Assembly (NCBI RefSeq): GCF_035953295.1
Contig: NZ_CP108370.1
Location: forward strand, 3,005,001-3,069,000
Direction of reading: 5' to 3'
Origin: Streptomyces sp. NBC_01335
Lineage (GTDB): Bacteria > Actinomycetota > Actinomycetes > Streptomycetales > Streptomycetaceae
Length of the DNA: 64,000 nt
The first letter of the stretch is position 1. Every line of letters begins with the position of its first letter. Of this stretch, positions 45,704-55,520 are shown one piece after another. The notes beneath the pieces were generated by a model. The model saw only the letters and a program-made list of their open reading frames with translations, did not search any database and had not been told where the DNA came from. A program made the translations under genes and the position numbers.

Positions 45704-46851
45704 TCGGTGATCGTCCCTCGTAGGTAGTCGGCCGCGTGCCGGGCGCGCTCCCGCACGTCCGCCAGATCGTCGCCGTAGGTGTTGACGTGTCCGACCTTGC
45801 GGCCGGGCTTCACGTCCTTGCCGTACATGTGGATCTTGAGCTGCGGGTCCCGGGCCATGCAGTGCAGGTAGCCCTGGTACATGTCCGGGTAGTCGCCGCC
45901 CAGGACGTTGCACATGACGGTCCAGGGGGCGCGCGGGCGCGGGTCGCCCAGCGGCAGGTCGAGCACGGCGCGGACGTGGTTGGCGAACTGCGAGGTGATC
46001 GCACCGTCCTGGGTCCAGTGCCCGGAGTTGTGCGGGCGCATGGCCAGTTCGTTGACGAGGATGCCGGGTGTCCCGTCGGCGGCACGGGTCTCGAAGAGCT
46101 CGACGGCGAGGTGGCCGACGACTCCGAGTTCGGCGCCGATCCGCAGCGCGAGCTGCTGGGCCTCGCCGGCCAGCTTCTCGTCGAGGCCGGGGGCCGGGGC
46201 GATGACGGTGTCGCAGACCCCGTCGACCTGGACGGACTCCACGACGGGGTAGGCGACGGCCTGGCCGTGCGGGGAGCGGACGATGTTCGCCGCGAGCTCC
46301 CGGGTGAAGTCGACCTTCTCCTCGGCGAGGACCGGGACTCCGGCGCGGAAGGGCTCGGCGGCGTCCGCCTCGGAGCGCACCACCCAGACGCCCTTGCCGT
46401 CGTAGCCGCCGCGGACCGTCTTGAGGATCACCGGGTAGCCGTCGCCCTCGCCGGCGAAGGCGGTGACGTCGGCGGGGTCGGTGACGATGCGGTTGCGGGG
46501 GCAGGGCACGCCGAGCTCGGCGAGCCGGGCCCGCATCACGCCCTTGTCCTGGGCGTGCCGCAGGGCGTCGGGGCCGGGGCGTACGGCGATGCCGTCGGCC
46601 TCCAGGGCCCGCAGGTGCTCGGTGGGCACGTGCTCGTGGTCGAAGGTGATCACGTCGCAGCCTCGCGCGAAGGCGCGGAGGGTGTCCAGGTCGCGATAGT
46701 CGCCGACGACGACCTCGCTCACCACCTGGGCGGCCGAGTCCTGCGGGGTGTCACTGAGCAGCTTGAATGTCAGGCCGAGGGGGATGCCCGCCTCGTGGGT
46801 CATGCGGGCGAGCTGACCGCCGCCGACCATGCCGACTACCGGGAACGTCAC
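45700..46851 (-). CDS. purK: N5-carboxyaminoimidazole ribonucleotide synthase
   Basis: A 383-residue ATP-grasp enzyme that makes N5-CAIR from AIR, ATP and bicarbonate. It starts at GTG 46851 ([17 protein letters not shown]). The domains are an N-terminal [16 protein letters not shown] fold, the ATP-grasp segment [15 protein letters not shown], and the metal/substrate region [18 protein letters not shown]. It is coupled to purE. It is divergent from gtrA across 172 bp. Confidence 0.97.
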   Translation of the reverse strand: MTFPVVGMVGGGQLARMTHEAGIPLGLTFKLLSDTPQDSAAQVVSEVVVGDYRDLDTLRAFARGCDVITFDHEHVPTEHLRALEADGIAVRPGPDALRHAQDKGVMRARLAELGVPCPRNRIVTDPADVTAFAGEGDGYPVILKTVRGGYDGKGVWVVRSEADAAEPFRAGVPVLAEEKVDFTRELAANIVRSPHGQAVAYPVVESVQVDGVCDTVIAPAPGLDEKLAGEAQQLALRIGAELGVVGHLAVELFETRAADGTPGILVNELAMRPHNSGHWTQDGAITSQFANHVRAVLDLPLGDPRPRAPWTVMCNVLGGDYPDMYQGYLHCMARDPQLKIHMYGKDVKPGRKVGHVNTYGDDLADVRERARHAADYLRGTITE

Positions 46852-47023
46852 GCCCCCAGGGTATCCGCCGTCCAGGTGCCCCTTGACTCTGGCCCGAATG
46901 GGCTACCGGGGGCGTGGACCCGTCGTCGCTGGACAGGTGCCCCGACGCCCCGGGCATCACACGGCCGGGCTGGTTAGCATGAGCGGGTTGACGAAACCGA
47001 CCGGACGGGGCTGAACGATCATC

Positions 47024-47542
47024 ATGAGCGAACGGGGCGCACTGCGGACCCGGCTTGATCGGCTGGCCCGGGAGGTCGCCAAGTTCGGCGTGGTCGGCGC
47101 GCTCGGGCTGGTGGTCAACATCGCGGTCTCCAACCTGATCTGGCGCACCACGGACATCCCGACGGTGCGGGCCGGGCTGATGGCCACCTGTGTGGCCATC
47201 CTCTTCAACTACGTGGGGTTCAGGTACTGGACCTACCGGGACCGTGACAAGAGCGGCCGCACCCGTGAGCTGGCGCTGTTCCTGCTGTTCAGCGCGGTGG
47301 GCGCGGTGATCGAGACGGGCGTGCTGTACGCGGCGACGTACAGCTTCGGCTGGGACACCCCGGTGCAGAGCAACGTCGCCAAGGTCGTGGGCATCGGGAT
47401 CGCCACGCTCTTCCGCTTCTGGTCGTACCGCACCTGGGTGTTCAAGGCGCTCCCCGAGAAGGAGGCCGTGGCCGTCGCGGAGCAGTTTCCCGGACGGCGA
47501 CAGCCCTCGGAGCCGGTAGCGCCGGACACCGTACGGAACTGA
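47024..47542 (+). CDS. GtrA family membrane protein
   Basis: A 172-residue protein with four hydrophobic helices (about 20-40, 50-68, 80-102, 115-135) in the GtrA/DPMS arrangement: FGVVGALGLVVNIAVSN, NYVGFRYWTYRD, and FRFWSYRTWVF near the end. GtrA proteins are proposed to flip or present polyprenyl-linked sugars to glycosyltransferases. The position next to purE/purK is conserved in mycobacteria. The start is ATG 47024 (MSERGALRTRL). Confidence 0.92.
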   Translation: MSERGALRTRLDRLAREVAKFGVVGALGLVVNIAVSNLIWRTTDIPTVRAGLMATCVAILFNYVGFRYWTYRDRDKSGRTRELALFLLFSAVGAVIETGVLYAATYSFGWDTPVQSNVAKVVGIGIATLFRFWSYRTWVFKALPEKEAVAVAEQFPGRRQPSEPVAPDTVRN

Positions 47543-47561
47543 CCGCGTCCCGCACGGGAAA

Positions 47562-47591
47562 CGCCCGGTCCCGCGCTCAGCGGACCGGGCG
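47562..47591. terminator. Hairpin overlapping the histidine kinase 3' end
   Basis: CGCCCGGTCC (47562-47571) pairs perfectly with 47582-47591 around a 10-base loop that contains the kinase stop region. It serves the convergent gtrA and kinase transcripts. Confidence 0.75.
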
Positions 47592-48842
47592 TACCTGTTC
47601 CTCGGGGGTACGGGCGACGCTGCCGAGGAAGAGGGCGAAGACGGGTGGCTGCTGCTGGAGGAGTTCCAGCCTGCCGCCGTCGGCCTCGGCGAGGTCGCGG
47701 GCGACGGCGAGACCGATGCCGGTGGAGTTGCGCCCGCTGATGGAGCGTTCGAAGATCCGTGCCCCCAGGTCGGCGGGGACGCCCGCGCCCTCGTCGGTGA
47801 CCTCCACGACGACCTGGTTGCCGGTGACGCGGGTGCGCAGGGCGACCGTGCCGCCGCCGTGCATCAGCGCGTTCTCGATCAGGGCGGCGAGCACCTGGGC
47901 GACGGCTCCGGGGGTGCCGACCGCCCGCAGGCCGTGCCGGCCGGAGCGGACGACGGCGCGGCCCTCGCCGCGGTAGGCGGGGCGCCACTCCTCGATCTGC
48001 TGCTTGATGACCTCGTCCAGGTCGAAGACGACGGCGGAGCCGGTGCGCGGGTCCCGGGCGTTGGTCAGCAGCCGCTGCACGACGTCGGTGAGGCGCTCCA
48101 CCTGGGTGAGGGCGATGTTCGCCTCCTCCTTCACCGTGTCCGGGTCGTCGGTGACGGAGATCTCCTCGATGCGCATGGAGAGCGCGGTGAGCGGGGTGCG
48201 CAGCTGGTGGGAGGCGTCGGCCGCGAGCCGCCGCTCGGCCGTCAGCATCCGGGCGATTCGCTCGGCGGAGGCGTCGAGGACGTCGGCGACCCGGTCCAGC
48301 TCGGCCACCCCGTAGCGCTTGTGGCGGGGGCGCGGGTCGCCGGAGCCGAGGCGTTCGGCGGTCTCCGCGAGGTCGGTGAGCGGGGAGGTGAGCCGGTTGG
48401 CCTGGCGTACGGCGAGGAGGACGGCCGAGATGATCGCGAGGAGGGCCACCGCACCGATGATCAGCAGGGTGCGGCCGACCTCGCGGGTGACGGCGGAGCG
48501 GGATTCCTCGACGGTGACCCGCTCCCCCTCCTCGCCCTTCACGACGGAGGTGATGGCGTTGCCGCCGGGGCGGGTGCCGACCTCGATCGGCGCGCGGCCG
48601 GGGAGCTCGACGCGGGCGTACCGGTCGCCGACGACCTGTTCGTCGAGTACGGCGGCGGTGATCCGCTCCTCGCCGAGCAGCCGGCTCTCCACGACGCTGA
48701 TCAGGCGCAGCGCCTCGGAGTCCACGCTCTCCTGGGCGCTGTTGCTGATGGTGCGGGTCTCCACGAGGACCAGGGAGATGCCGAAGACGGCGATCACCAC
48801 GAGCACCACGGAGAGCGTGGAGTTGATCAGTCGGCGGCGCAT
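47577..48842 (-). CDS. Sensor histidine kinase
   Basis: A 421-residue membrane kinase starting at ATG 48842 (MRRRLINSTL). Membrane helices near 9-28 and 122-145 flank a sensor region of about 95 residues outside the membrane. HAMP (about 145-200), the phospho-His motif in ADASHQLRTPLTAL and the ATPase N and G boxes (LIENALMHGGG, VTDEGAGVP, STGIGLAVARDL) follow. It lies 38 bp after its response regulator on the same strand. The signal is unknown. The C-terminus ends inside a terminator hairpin. Confidence 0.94.
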   Translation of the reverse strand: MRRRLINSTLSVVLVVIAVFGISLVLVETRTISNSAQESVDSEALRLISVVESRLLGEERITAAVLDEQVVGDRYARVELPGRAPIEVGTRPGGNAITSVVKGEEGERVTVEESRSAVTREVGRTLLIIGAVALLAIISAVLLAVRQANRLTSPLTDLAETAERLGSGDPRPRHKRYGVAELDRVADVLDASAERIARMLTAERRLAADASHQLRTPLTALSMRIEEISVTDDPDTVKEEANIALTQVERLTDVVQRLLTNARDPRTGSAVVFDLDEVIKQQIEEWRPAYRGEGRAVVRSGRHGLRAVGTPGAVAQVLAALIENALMHGGGTVALRTRVTGNQVVVEVTDEGAGVPADLGARIFERSISGRNSTGIGLAVARDLAEADGGRLELLQQQPPVFALFLGSVARTPEEQVRPVR

Positions 48843-48880
48843 GAGGTGCTTCTGCCCGTCAGCTTTCCGTGCTCGTCCCG

Positions 48881-49558
<678 letters not shown>

Positions 49559-50043
49559 GAGGTGATGGTAGTCCGCGAGAGAGGCCCGGAGTGAGGCACG
49601 CGAGAACGCCTTTGAGTCAGTGCCCCATCCCTCTTAAGACCTTCGAATGATCGACTACAGTTCCACTCCCGCCTGTGATCGATGTCTCATACCCTTCCAT
49701 ATGGCGCAAGGTCGTGTCGTATGGTGTTGCGACGCCTGTTGCACTAATGGGGACCTTCAGGCAGCTTTTCGCGCCGAAGGTCCCTTTCATGTGCGGGCTG
49801 GTCCCCGCCAGTCTTGTAACGAGTGAATGACCTGTGGGCCGGGCCCGGAGCGCGACGACGCGCGCCGGGTGTGGATCCCGATGCGGTCGGTCCCCCGTCT
49901 CCGTACCTCTTTCCGAGGCCGGAAGGCGGAGCGAATCCCCTTCCAGGCGAGGGGCAGGGCCCTGAGCGCGTCGGTGCCGGCCACCCCCCACCGGACGTAC
50001 CCCGCTTCCACGGCGGTGCGCCCCCATTCAGCAAGGATCGACC
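49559..50043. promoter_or_regulatory. Divergent control region between response regulator and POT transporter
   Basis: These 485 bp contain no credible gene. Bases about 49,600-49,745 are AT-richer and likely hold the promoters. A 9-bp perfect inverted repeat GGGACCTTC / GAAGGTCCC (49750-49758 and 49776-49784, 17-base loop) lies about 260 bp before the transporter start and could be an operator or a leader hairpin. Confidence 0.4.
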
Positions 50044-51531
50044 ATGGCGTCCAGCCTGACGAAGGAAACCGCCGGCCAGACCGGCGGGGCGACCTTCTTC
50101 GGCCACCCCCGCGGCCTGGCCACGCTCTTCATGACCGAGATGTGGGAGCGTTTCTCCTACTACGGCATGAGGGCCCTGCTCCCCCTGTACCTGCTTGCCG
50201 ACGACGGGCTCCACATGGACCCCGCCGCGGTGACGGCGATCTTCTCGGTCTACCTGTCGCTCGTCTACCTGCTCGCCATGCCCGGCGGCTGGTTCGGCGA
50301 CCGGGTCTGGGGTCCGCGCAAGACGGTGGCCATCTCCGGTGCGGTGATCATGGTCGGTCACCTCGTCCTGGCCCTGCCCTTCGAGGGCACGTTCTTCGTC
50401 GGCCTCGGTCTCGTGGCCATCGGTTCGGGCCTGCTGAAGTCCAACATCTCGACGATGGTCGGCCACCTCTACGACGGCCCGGACGACCCGCGCCGCGACG
50501 GTGGCTTCACGATCTTCTACATGGGCATCAACCTCGGTGGCTTCGTCGCCCCGCTGGCGATCGGCACCGTCGGCGAGAACGTCAACTGGCACCTCGGCTT
50601 CGCCCTGGCCGCCGTCGGCATGGGGCTGGGTGTCCTCCAGTTCATGCTCGGCAGCCGCCACCTGGACGCGCGCAGCTTCGAGACCCCGAAGCCGCTCTCG
50701 GCCGCCGAGCGCGCCACCACGCTGCGCAAGTCGATGATCTGGCTGGGCATCGCCGCGGTCTTCTACGTCATCACGGTCGCCACCGGCGTCTACACGCTGA
50801 ACTGGCTGCTCGTCCCGATCACGGTGGCCGGTCTGGTCATCCCGGTGATGGTCCTGGCGCGCATCAAGCGCGACAAGGATCTGAACAGCACCGAGCAGCG
50901 GAAGGTCTCCGGCTACATCTGGTTCTTCGTCGCCGCCGCGCTCTTCTGGATGATCTACGACCAGGGCGGCTCGACGATGGCGATCTTCGCCGAGGACTCG
51001 GCGAAGAACTCGGTGTTCGGCTGGGAGTTCCCGGTCTCCTGGTACCAGTCGGTCAACCCGATCCTGATCATGGCCCTGGCCCCGGTCTTCGCCGCCTTCT
51101 GGATGGCACTGAACCGCCGCGGCAAGGAGCCGAGCACGATCGTGAAGTTCAGCTCCGGCCTGGTGCTGGTCGGTGCGTCGTTCTTCCTCTTCCTGGCGCC
51201 GCTGACCATCGCCACCGACGGCCACCAGGCCGCCGCGATGTGGCTGGTCGCGATCTACTTCGTGCAGACCGTCGGTGAGCTGACGCTCTCCCCGGTCGGC
51301 CTCTCGGTCACCACCAAGATGGCTCCGGCCAAGTACGCCAGCCAGATGATGGGTGTCTGGTTCCTCGCGGTCACCGCGGGCGACTGCACCACCAGCCTTC
51401 TCTCCATCGCGGGAGTGGACCTCAACGGCACCGGGATCGTCACCCTGCAGGCCGCGCTCGCGGTGCTCGCGGGTGCCGCGATCTTCATGTACCGCGGCAA
51501 GGTGAAGTCCCTCATGGGCGACGTGCGCTGA
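50044..51531 (+). CDS. POT/PTR2 family peptide MFS transporter
   Basis: A 495-residue proton-coupled oligopeptide transporter with about 14 hydrophobic helices. It starts at ATG 50044 (MASSLTKETAG). The family signatures are the first-helix ExxERFxYYG pattern (TEMWERFSYYGMRALL), GGWFGDRVWGPRKTV, FYMGINLGGFVAP and the late FVQTVGELTLSPVGLS. It imports di- and tripeptides. It is monocistronic, with a very strong hairpin after it. The full length and intact motifs indicate function. Confidence 0.96.
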   Translation: MASSLTKETAGQTGGATFFGHPRGLATLFMTEMWERFSYYGMRALLPLYLLADDGLHMDPAAVTAIFSVYLSLVYLLAMPGGWFGDRVWGPRKTVAISGAVIMVGHLVLALPFEGTFFVGLGLVAIGSGLLKSNISTMVGHLYDGPDDPRRDGGFTIFYMGINLGGFVAPLAIGTVGENVNWHLGFALAAVGMGLGVLQFMLGSRHLDARSFETPKPLSAAERATTLRKSMIWLGIAAVFYVITVATGVYTLNWLLVPITVAGLVIPVMVLARIKRDKDLNSTEQRKVSGYIWFFVAAALFWMIYDQGGSTMAIFAEDSAKNSVFGWEFPVSWYQSVNPILIMALAPVFAAFWMALNRRGKEPSTIVKFSSGLVLVGASFFLFLAPLTIATDGHQAAAMWLVAIYFVQTVGELTLSPVGLSVTTKMAPAKYASQMMGVWFLAVTAGDCTTSLLSIAGVDLNGTGIVTLQAALAVLAGAAIFMYRGKVKSLMGDVR

Positions 51532-51543
51532 CGCGCACTCCGT

Positions 51544-51603
51544 GACGACGGCGGAGGGCCGCCGCACCGATCTCACTCGGTGCGGCGGCCCTCCGCCGTT
51601 GTC
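51544..51603. terminator. Very long bidirectional hairpin terminator
   Basis: Bases 51548-51570 pair perfectly with 51577-51599 (stem core GCGGAGGGCCGCCGC) around TCTCAC; four more pairs (one G-T) extend it to 51544-51603. It separates the convergent POT and anti-sigma-type kinase genes. Confidence 0.92.
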
Positions 51604-51633
51604 GTCGCCCTTGTTCCCTACGGGCCGGCCGCC

Positions 51634-52125
51634 CTACGCGGGTGCGGCCAGCTCCGCCCAGACGGTCTTGCCGGGTGCGTCGGGGACGCGTACCACTCCC
51701 CAGTCCAGGCAGAGCCGCTGCACGATGAACATGCCGTGGCCGCCGGGCCGGCCGGCCCGGTGGGGGGTGCGCGGGGCGGGCTGCCCGGCGCCGTTGTCGG
51801 TGACCTCGATCCGCAGCACCTTGGATGTGGCTCCTATCCGGAGCTCCTCGGGGCCGCCCGCGTGCAGGCAGGCGTTGGTGACCAGCTCGGAGACGACCAG
51901 CAGGACGTCCTCGGCGGCGGCGCGGCGCTCGGCGCCCTCGGCGGGCAGCCAGCCCCACTCGTGCAGGGCCTGGCGTGCGAAGTCACGGGCCATCGGGACG
52001 ATGCCGGTGGCCTCCCGCAGAGAGAGGGTGCGCCACTGCCGGTCGGCCGGGACGGGTGCGGACGTGTCCGCTCCGTCCGGCTCGCGGCCGAGGCCGCCCG
52101 GCGGATGCTGCCGGGTGGTGCTCAT
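51634..52125 (-). CDS. ATP-binding anti-sigma factor/serine kinase-type protein
   Basis: A 163-residue GHKL ATPase of the SpoIIAB/RsbW type starting at ATG 52125. Residues about 35-160 carry the N box VSELVTNACLHAGG, the G1 box VTDNGAGQP and the G2 box GRPGGHGMFIV. The N-terminal 30 residues are disordered. Such proteins bind a sigma factor or phosphorylate a STAS-domain antagonist. It lies 190 bp downstream of the STAS gene on the same strand and near a divergent SigF-type sigma factor, which makes a three-part partner switch likely. Confidence 0.9.
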   Translation of the reverse strand: MSTTRQHPPGGLGREPDGADTSAPVPADRQWRTLSLREATGIVPMARDFARQALHEWGWLPAEGAERRAAAEDVLLVVSELVTNACLHAGGPEELRIGATSKVLRIEVTDNGAGQPAPRTPHRAGRPGGHGMFIVQRLCLDWGVVRVPDAPGKTVWAELAAPA

Positions 52126-52315
52126 CAGCGCTTCACCTCACCGATTCACCGTGTCGCCATCGAACAGATACAGGTCAGATTCTTGGATGCGGGCCGCCGT
52201 GGTTCCGCCGGGTTTTCTCCTGCCCGGCGAGGACCCGACGACACCCGTTCCGGCCAGCGGATCGCGTGACACGTGGGACATGCGGGGCGGCCGGGGGTGG
52301 CGCGGGAGGCGCACC

Positions 52316-52684
52316 TCAGGTGCCCAGGGCGTCTTGGACCGTGTCGTGGACGGTGAAAACCGCCTCGGCGCCGGTGATCTCGAAGACCCTGGCGACGACG
52401 GGCCGCATTCCGGCCAGGTGGACCTCCCCGCCGGCCTCTTCCGCCTGGAGGCGGGCGCCGAGCAGGACGTTCAGCCCCGTGGAGTCACAGAACTCGAGCC
52501 CGGAGCAGTCGACGATCAGGCGCACGCGCCCTTGCTCGACCGCACTCTCCAGAGGTTCGCGCAGCAGATCGGCGGTGTGGTGATCGAGCTCACCCACCGG
52601 CGTCACGATCTCGCTGCCGCCCTCCGTCCGGGTCTCGACCTGAAGTCTTCCCCGGTTCGTACTGCCGACCGTCCCGCGGTCCAT
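52316..52684 (-). CDS. STAS-domain anti-anti-sigma factor
   Basis: A 122-residue SpoIIAA-type protein; I start it at ATG 52684, with GAGGGA 6 bp upstream. GTG 52699 is the longer alternative. The domain has VTPVGELDHHTADLL and the phosphorylatable serine in CSGLEFCDSTGLNVLLG. When unphosphorylated, such proteins sequester the anti-sigma kinase and free the sigma factor. It is divergent from the sigma gene (302 bp between starts) and precedes the kinase gene. Confidence 0.92.
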   Translation of the reverse strand: MDRGTVGSTNRGRLQVETRTEGGSEIVTPVGELDHHTADLLREPLESAVEQGRVRLIVDCSGLEFCDSTGLNVLLGARLQAEEAGGEVHLAGMRPVVARVFEITGAEAVFTVHDTVQDALGT

Positions 52685-52986
52685 GCCGTCCCTCTTCACC
52701 GTTGGTCAGTGGGGCCTCGTGCGACGTCTCAGCCGCCCGCATTCCTGTGTCCGCGCGCATGTCGCGACCTGCACGAAACATTACGCGGTCCGTCCGTCCC
52801 GCGGTAGCGGGAGATCTCAACAAACCGGACATAACGGCTAATTGGAGCTTGTCACTCCCGCCGCCGAGCAGGTAAGGGTAGAGGGACACCTGCTTCATCC
52901 ACCCCTTACCGGCTTCGGAGGCGCCGCTTCACCGCAGCAACACGAACGGCTTCGGCAGCCCTATGCCGAGACACTGGAGGAGAACC
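52685..52986. promoter_or_regulatory. Divergent control region of the sigma/STAS genes
   Basis: These 302 bp have no gene. A 20-bp AT-richer patch (about 52,815-52,855: CAACAAACC, then ACATAACGGCTAATTGG) is the likely promoter zone. I looked for a SigB-type GTTT/GGGTA pair on both strands and did not find one with acceptable spacing. Confidence 0.35.
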
Positions 52987-54015
52987 ATGTCACCCCGGCT
53001 CGACGGTTCGCGTACCCACGACGCGACGTCGGCATGTCCTCAGGGACCGACCAATTCCGACTCCCCTGCCGTCGGCGCCGTACCCGGCCCGCGCAGAAGC
53101 TCCGACGGCGTCGCCGCCGGAGGCACCACCTCACCCGCCGCCCCCACCGGCGAAGAGGCCCCCCTCGGCGAAGAGGACCCCATCGGCGACGGCTTCGAAG
53201 GACTCGAAGGTCTCGAAGGGCTTCCCGAGATCCCCTCCCCCGCGACCGTCGGAGCGCTGGACGCCCGCGCGCTGTCGAAGACGCTCTTCGAGCGGCTCGA
53301 CACCCTGGAGGAGGGCACCCACGCCCACGCGTACGTACGCACCACCCTGGTCGAGCTGAACCTCGCGCTCGTCAGGTTCGCCGCCGGCCGGTTCCGTACC
53401 CGCAGCGAGCCGATGGAGGACATCGTCCAGGTCGGCACCATCGGCCTGATCAAGGCGATCGACCGGTTCGAGCTGAGCCGCGGCGTCGAGTTCCCGACCT
53501 TCGCCATGCCGACGATCATCGGCGAGATCAAGCGCTTCTTCCGCGACACCAGCTGGGCCGTGCGCGTACCGCGCCGCCTCCAGGAGCTGCGGATCGACCT
53601 GGCCAAGGCGGGCGACGCCCTGTCGCAGCGGCTGGACCGGGCGCCGACCACCGGCGAACTCGCCGAGTACCTCGGGCTGACCCGCGAAGAGGTCGTGGAG
53701 GGTCTGACCGCGAGCAACGGCTACAGCGCCGGCTCGCTGGACGCCCAGCACGACGACCACGAGAGCGAAGGCTCCCTGGCGGACCGCATCGGCTACGAGG
53801 ACCACGGGCTGGAGGGGATCGAGTACATCGAGTCCCTGAAGCCCCTCATCGCCTCGCTGTCGGGCCGCGACCGCCTGATCCTGTCGCTGCGCTTCGTCAC
53901 CAACCTCACCCAGTCGGAGATCGGCGAGGAGCTCGGCATCTCCCAGATGCACGTGTCCCGCCTGCTCTCGCGGACGCTGGCACGGCTCCGCGAGGGGCTG
54001 ACCGTCCAGGAGTGA
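52987..54015 (+). CDS. SigF/SigB-family RNA polymerase sigma factor
   Basis: A 342-residue group 3 sigma factor starting at ATG 52987 with a strong GGAGGAGA site. The first 85 residues are disordered, with an acidic repeat (GFEGLEGLEGLP). The sigma regions follow: region 2 (MEDIVQVGTIGLIKAIDRF, EFPTFAMPTIIGEIKRFFRD), region 3 (RRLQELRIDLAKAGDAL, TTGELAEYLGL) and region 4 (LSLRFVTNLTQSEIGEELGISQMHVSRLL). Streptomyces has many paralogues; the neighbouring kinase and STAS genes suggest the SigI-type locus of S. coelicolor. It directs stress or developmental promoters. Confidence 0.94.
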   Translation: MSPRLDGSRTHDATSACPQGPTNSDSPAVGAVPGPRRSSDGVAAGGTTSPAAPTGEEAPLGEEDPIGDGFEGLEGLEGLPEIPSPATVGALDARALSKTLFERLDTLEEGTHAHAYVRTTLVELNLALVRFAAGRFRTRSEPMEDIVQVGTIGLIKAIDRFELSRGVEFPTFAMPTIIGEIKRFFRDTSWAVRVPRRLQELRIDLAKAGDALSQRLDRAPTTGELAEYLGLTREEVVEGLTASNGYSAGSLDAQHDDHESEGSLADRIGYEDHGLEGIEYIESLKPLIASLSGRDRLILSLRFVTNLTQSEIGEELGISQMHVSRLLSRTLARLREGLTVQE

Positions 54016-54031
54016 CCCCGGCCCTCTCGTA

Positions 54032-54066
54032 CGTGTGGCCGCCCGGTGTCTCCGGGCGGCCACACG
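54032..54066. terminator. 15-bp hairpin between sigma factor and hutI
   Basis: CGTGTGGCCGCCCGG (54032-54046) pairs perfectly with 54052-54066 around TGTCT. It lies 16 bp past the sigma stop and serves the convergent hutI end as well. Confidence 0.88.
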
Positions 54067-54131
54067 CATGTCCGGGCGGTGCTCCCGGGCGCCGCCCGCA
54101 CCACGCGGGGCCCGCACCGCCCTGGCGCCGC

Positions 54132-55304
54132 TCACACCACCCGGACGCCGCGCCGCCAGACCCCGGCGGCCAGCGGGACGCCCGGCCGGTAGGCGAGGTG
54201 GACGTGGCTGGGCGCGTCCAGCAGCAGGAGGTCGGCGCGGGCGCCCGGGGCGATCCGGCCGACGTCGGTACGGCGCAGGGCCGCGGCCCCGCCGGCGGTG
54301 GCGGCCCGGACCGCCTCGTCGGGGGTCATGCCCATGTCCCGTACCGCGAGGGCGACGCAGAACGCCATCGAGGAGGTGAAGGACGAGCCGGGGTTGCAGT
54401 CGGTGGAGAGGGCGACGGTGACGCCCGCGTCGAGGAGCCGCCGGGCGTCCGGCCAGGCGGCGCGGGTGGAGAACTCCGCCCCGGGCAGCAGGGTGGCGAC
54501 GGTGTTCCCGGCGGCGAGGGCGTCCACGTCCGCGTCGTCGAGGTGGGTGCAGTGGTCGGCGGAGGCCGCGTCCAGCTCCACCGCGAGTCGCACGCCGGGG
54601 CCGGGGCCGAGCTGGTTGGCGTGCACCCGGGGCAGCAGGCCCTTCGCCTTCCCGGCGGTGAGGACCGCGCGGGCCTGGTCCGCGTCGAAGGCGCCGCGCT
54701 CGCAGAACACGTCGATCCACCGGGCGTACGGGGCGCAGGCGTCCAGCATCGGGCCGGTGACCAGCGCGACGTAGCCGGCCGGGTCGTCCTCGTACTCGGG
54801 CGGCACCACGTGGGCGCCGAGGAAGGTGAGCTCGTCGGTGAGCCCGGCGGCCAGGGCCAGCGCGCGGGCCTCGTCCGCGACGGTGAGGCCGTAACCGGAC
54901 TTGGTCTCGAAGGTGGTGGTGCCCTGCCGGAGCGCCTCGTCGAGATGGCGGACGAGCCCGGCCGCGAGCTCCTCGTCGGTGGCGGCGCGGGTGGCGGCGA
55001 CGGTGGTGCGGATGCCGCCCGCGGTGTACGGGCGCCCCGACATCCGGGCGTTGAACTCCTCGGTGCGGTCGCCGGCGAAGAGCAGGTGGGAGTGGGAGTC
55101 CACGAACCCCGGGAGCACGGCCCGGCCGCCCGCGTCGACGGCACGGTCGGCGGCGGGCGCCCGCGCCGACTCGCCGGTCCAGACGATCCGGTCGCCGTCG
55201 ATGACGACGGCCGCGTCCCGGACCAGGCCCAGCGGGGTGCCGTCCCCCTGGGAGGGGTCGTTGGTGACCAGGCCGGAGATGTGGGTGAGGACGGTGCTCG
55301 TCAT
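54132..55304 (-). CDS. hutI: Imidazolonepropionase
   Basis: A 390-residue zinc/iron amidohydrolase that opens 4-imidazolone-5-propionate to N-formimino-L-glutamate, the third step of histidine degradation. It starts at ATG 55304 ([13 protein letters not shown]). The metal sites are [24 protein letters not shown] and [23 protein letters not shown] and [12 protein letters not shown] are also typical. It is the last gene of the leftward hut group, separated from hutF by a 31-bp tandem repeat array. Confidence 0.96.
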   Translation of the reverse strand: MTSTVLTHISGLVTNDPSQGDGTPLGLVRDAAVVIDGDRIVWTGESARAPAADRAVDAGGRAVLPGFVDSHSHLLFAGDRTEEFNARMSGRPYTAGGIRTTVAATRAATDEELAAGLVRHLDEALRQGTTTFETKSGYGLTVADEARALALAAGLTDELTFLGAHVVPPEYEDDPAGYVALVTGPMLDACAPYARWIDVFCERGAFDADQARAVLTAGKAKGLLPRVHANQLGPGPGVRLAVELDAASADHCTHLDDADVDALAAGNTVATLLPGAEFSTRAAWPDARRLLDAGVTVALSTDCNPGSSFTSSMAFCVALAVRDMGMTPDEAVRAATAGGAAALRRTDVGRIAPGARADLLLLDAPSHVHLAYRPGVPLAAGVWRRGVRVV

Positions 55305-55383
55305 CGGGGCTGCTGCTCCAGTCGCTCGCGGGGGCGGAGTGCGGGGTGGCGCTTCGGGCCGTCGGCGGGTCCGGGGGGTGACC

Positions 55384-55520
55384 GCGCGCCGGTCGCTCGC
55401 GCTGGTCGCTGGTCGCGTGCAGGTCGCTCGCACGGGTCGCTGGTCGCGTGCAGGCCGCTCGCGCGGGTCGCTGGTCGCGCGCCGGTCGCTCGCGCGGGTC
55501 GCTGGTCGCGCGTCAGTCGC
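55384..55520. repeat. 31-bp tandem repeat array (about 4.4 copies)
   Basis: The four full units at 55384-55414, 55415-55445, 55446-55476 and 55477-55507 share the core GGTCGCTCGCGCGGGTCGCT with one to four changes each. A partial fifth unit (55508-55520) contains the hutF stop codon. The units are head-to-tail with no spacers, so this is not CRISPR. The period of 31 is not a multiple of three. Confidence 0.85.

Noticed and set aside
49617..50027. Leftward 136-codon ORF between the response regulator and the POT gene
   Set aside because: Poor codon bias, no ribosome site and no similarity to a known family; it overlaps the likely promoter region.
52800..52986. SigB-type autoregulatory promoter (GTTT / GGGTA) before the sigma factor
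   Set aside because: GTTTG is present on the opposite strand and AGGGTA on the forward strand, but not as a pair with suitable spacing.
55384..55520. CRISPR-like repeat array
   Set aside because: The 31-bp units are directly adjacent with no unique spacers and no cas genes are nearby; it is a simple tandem repeat.
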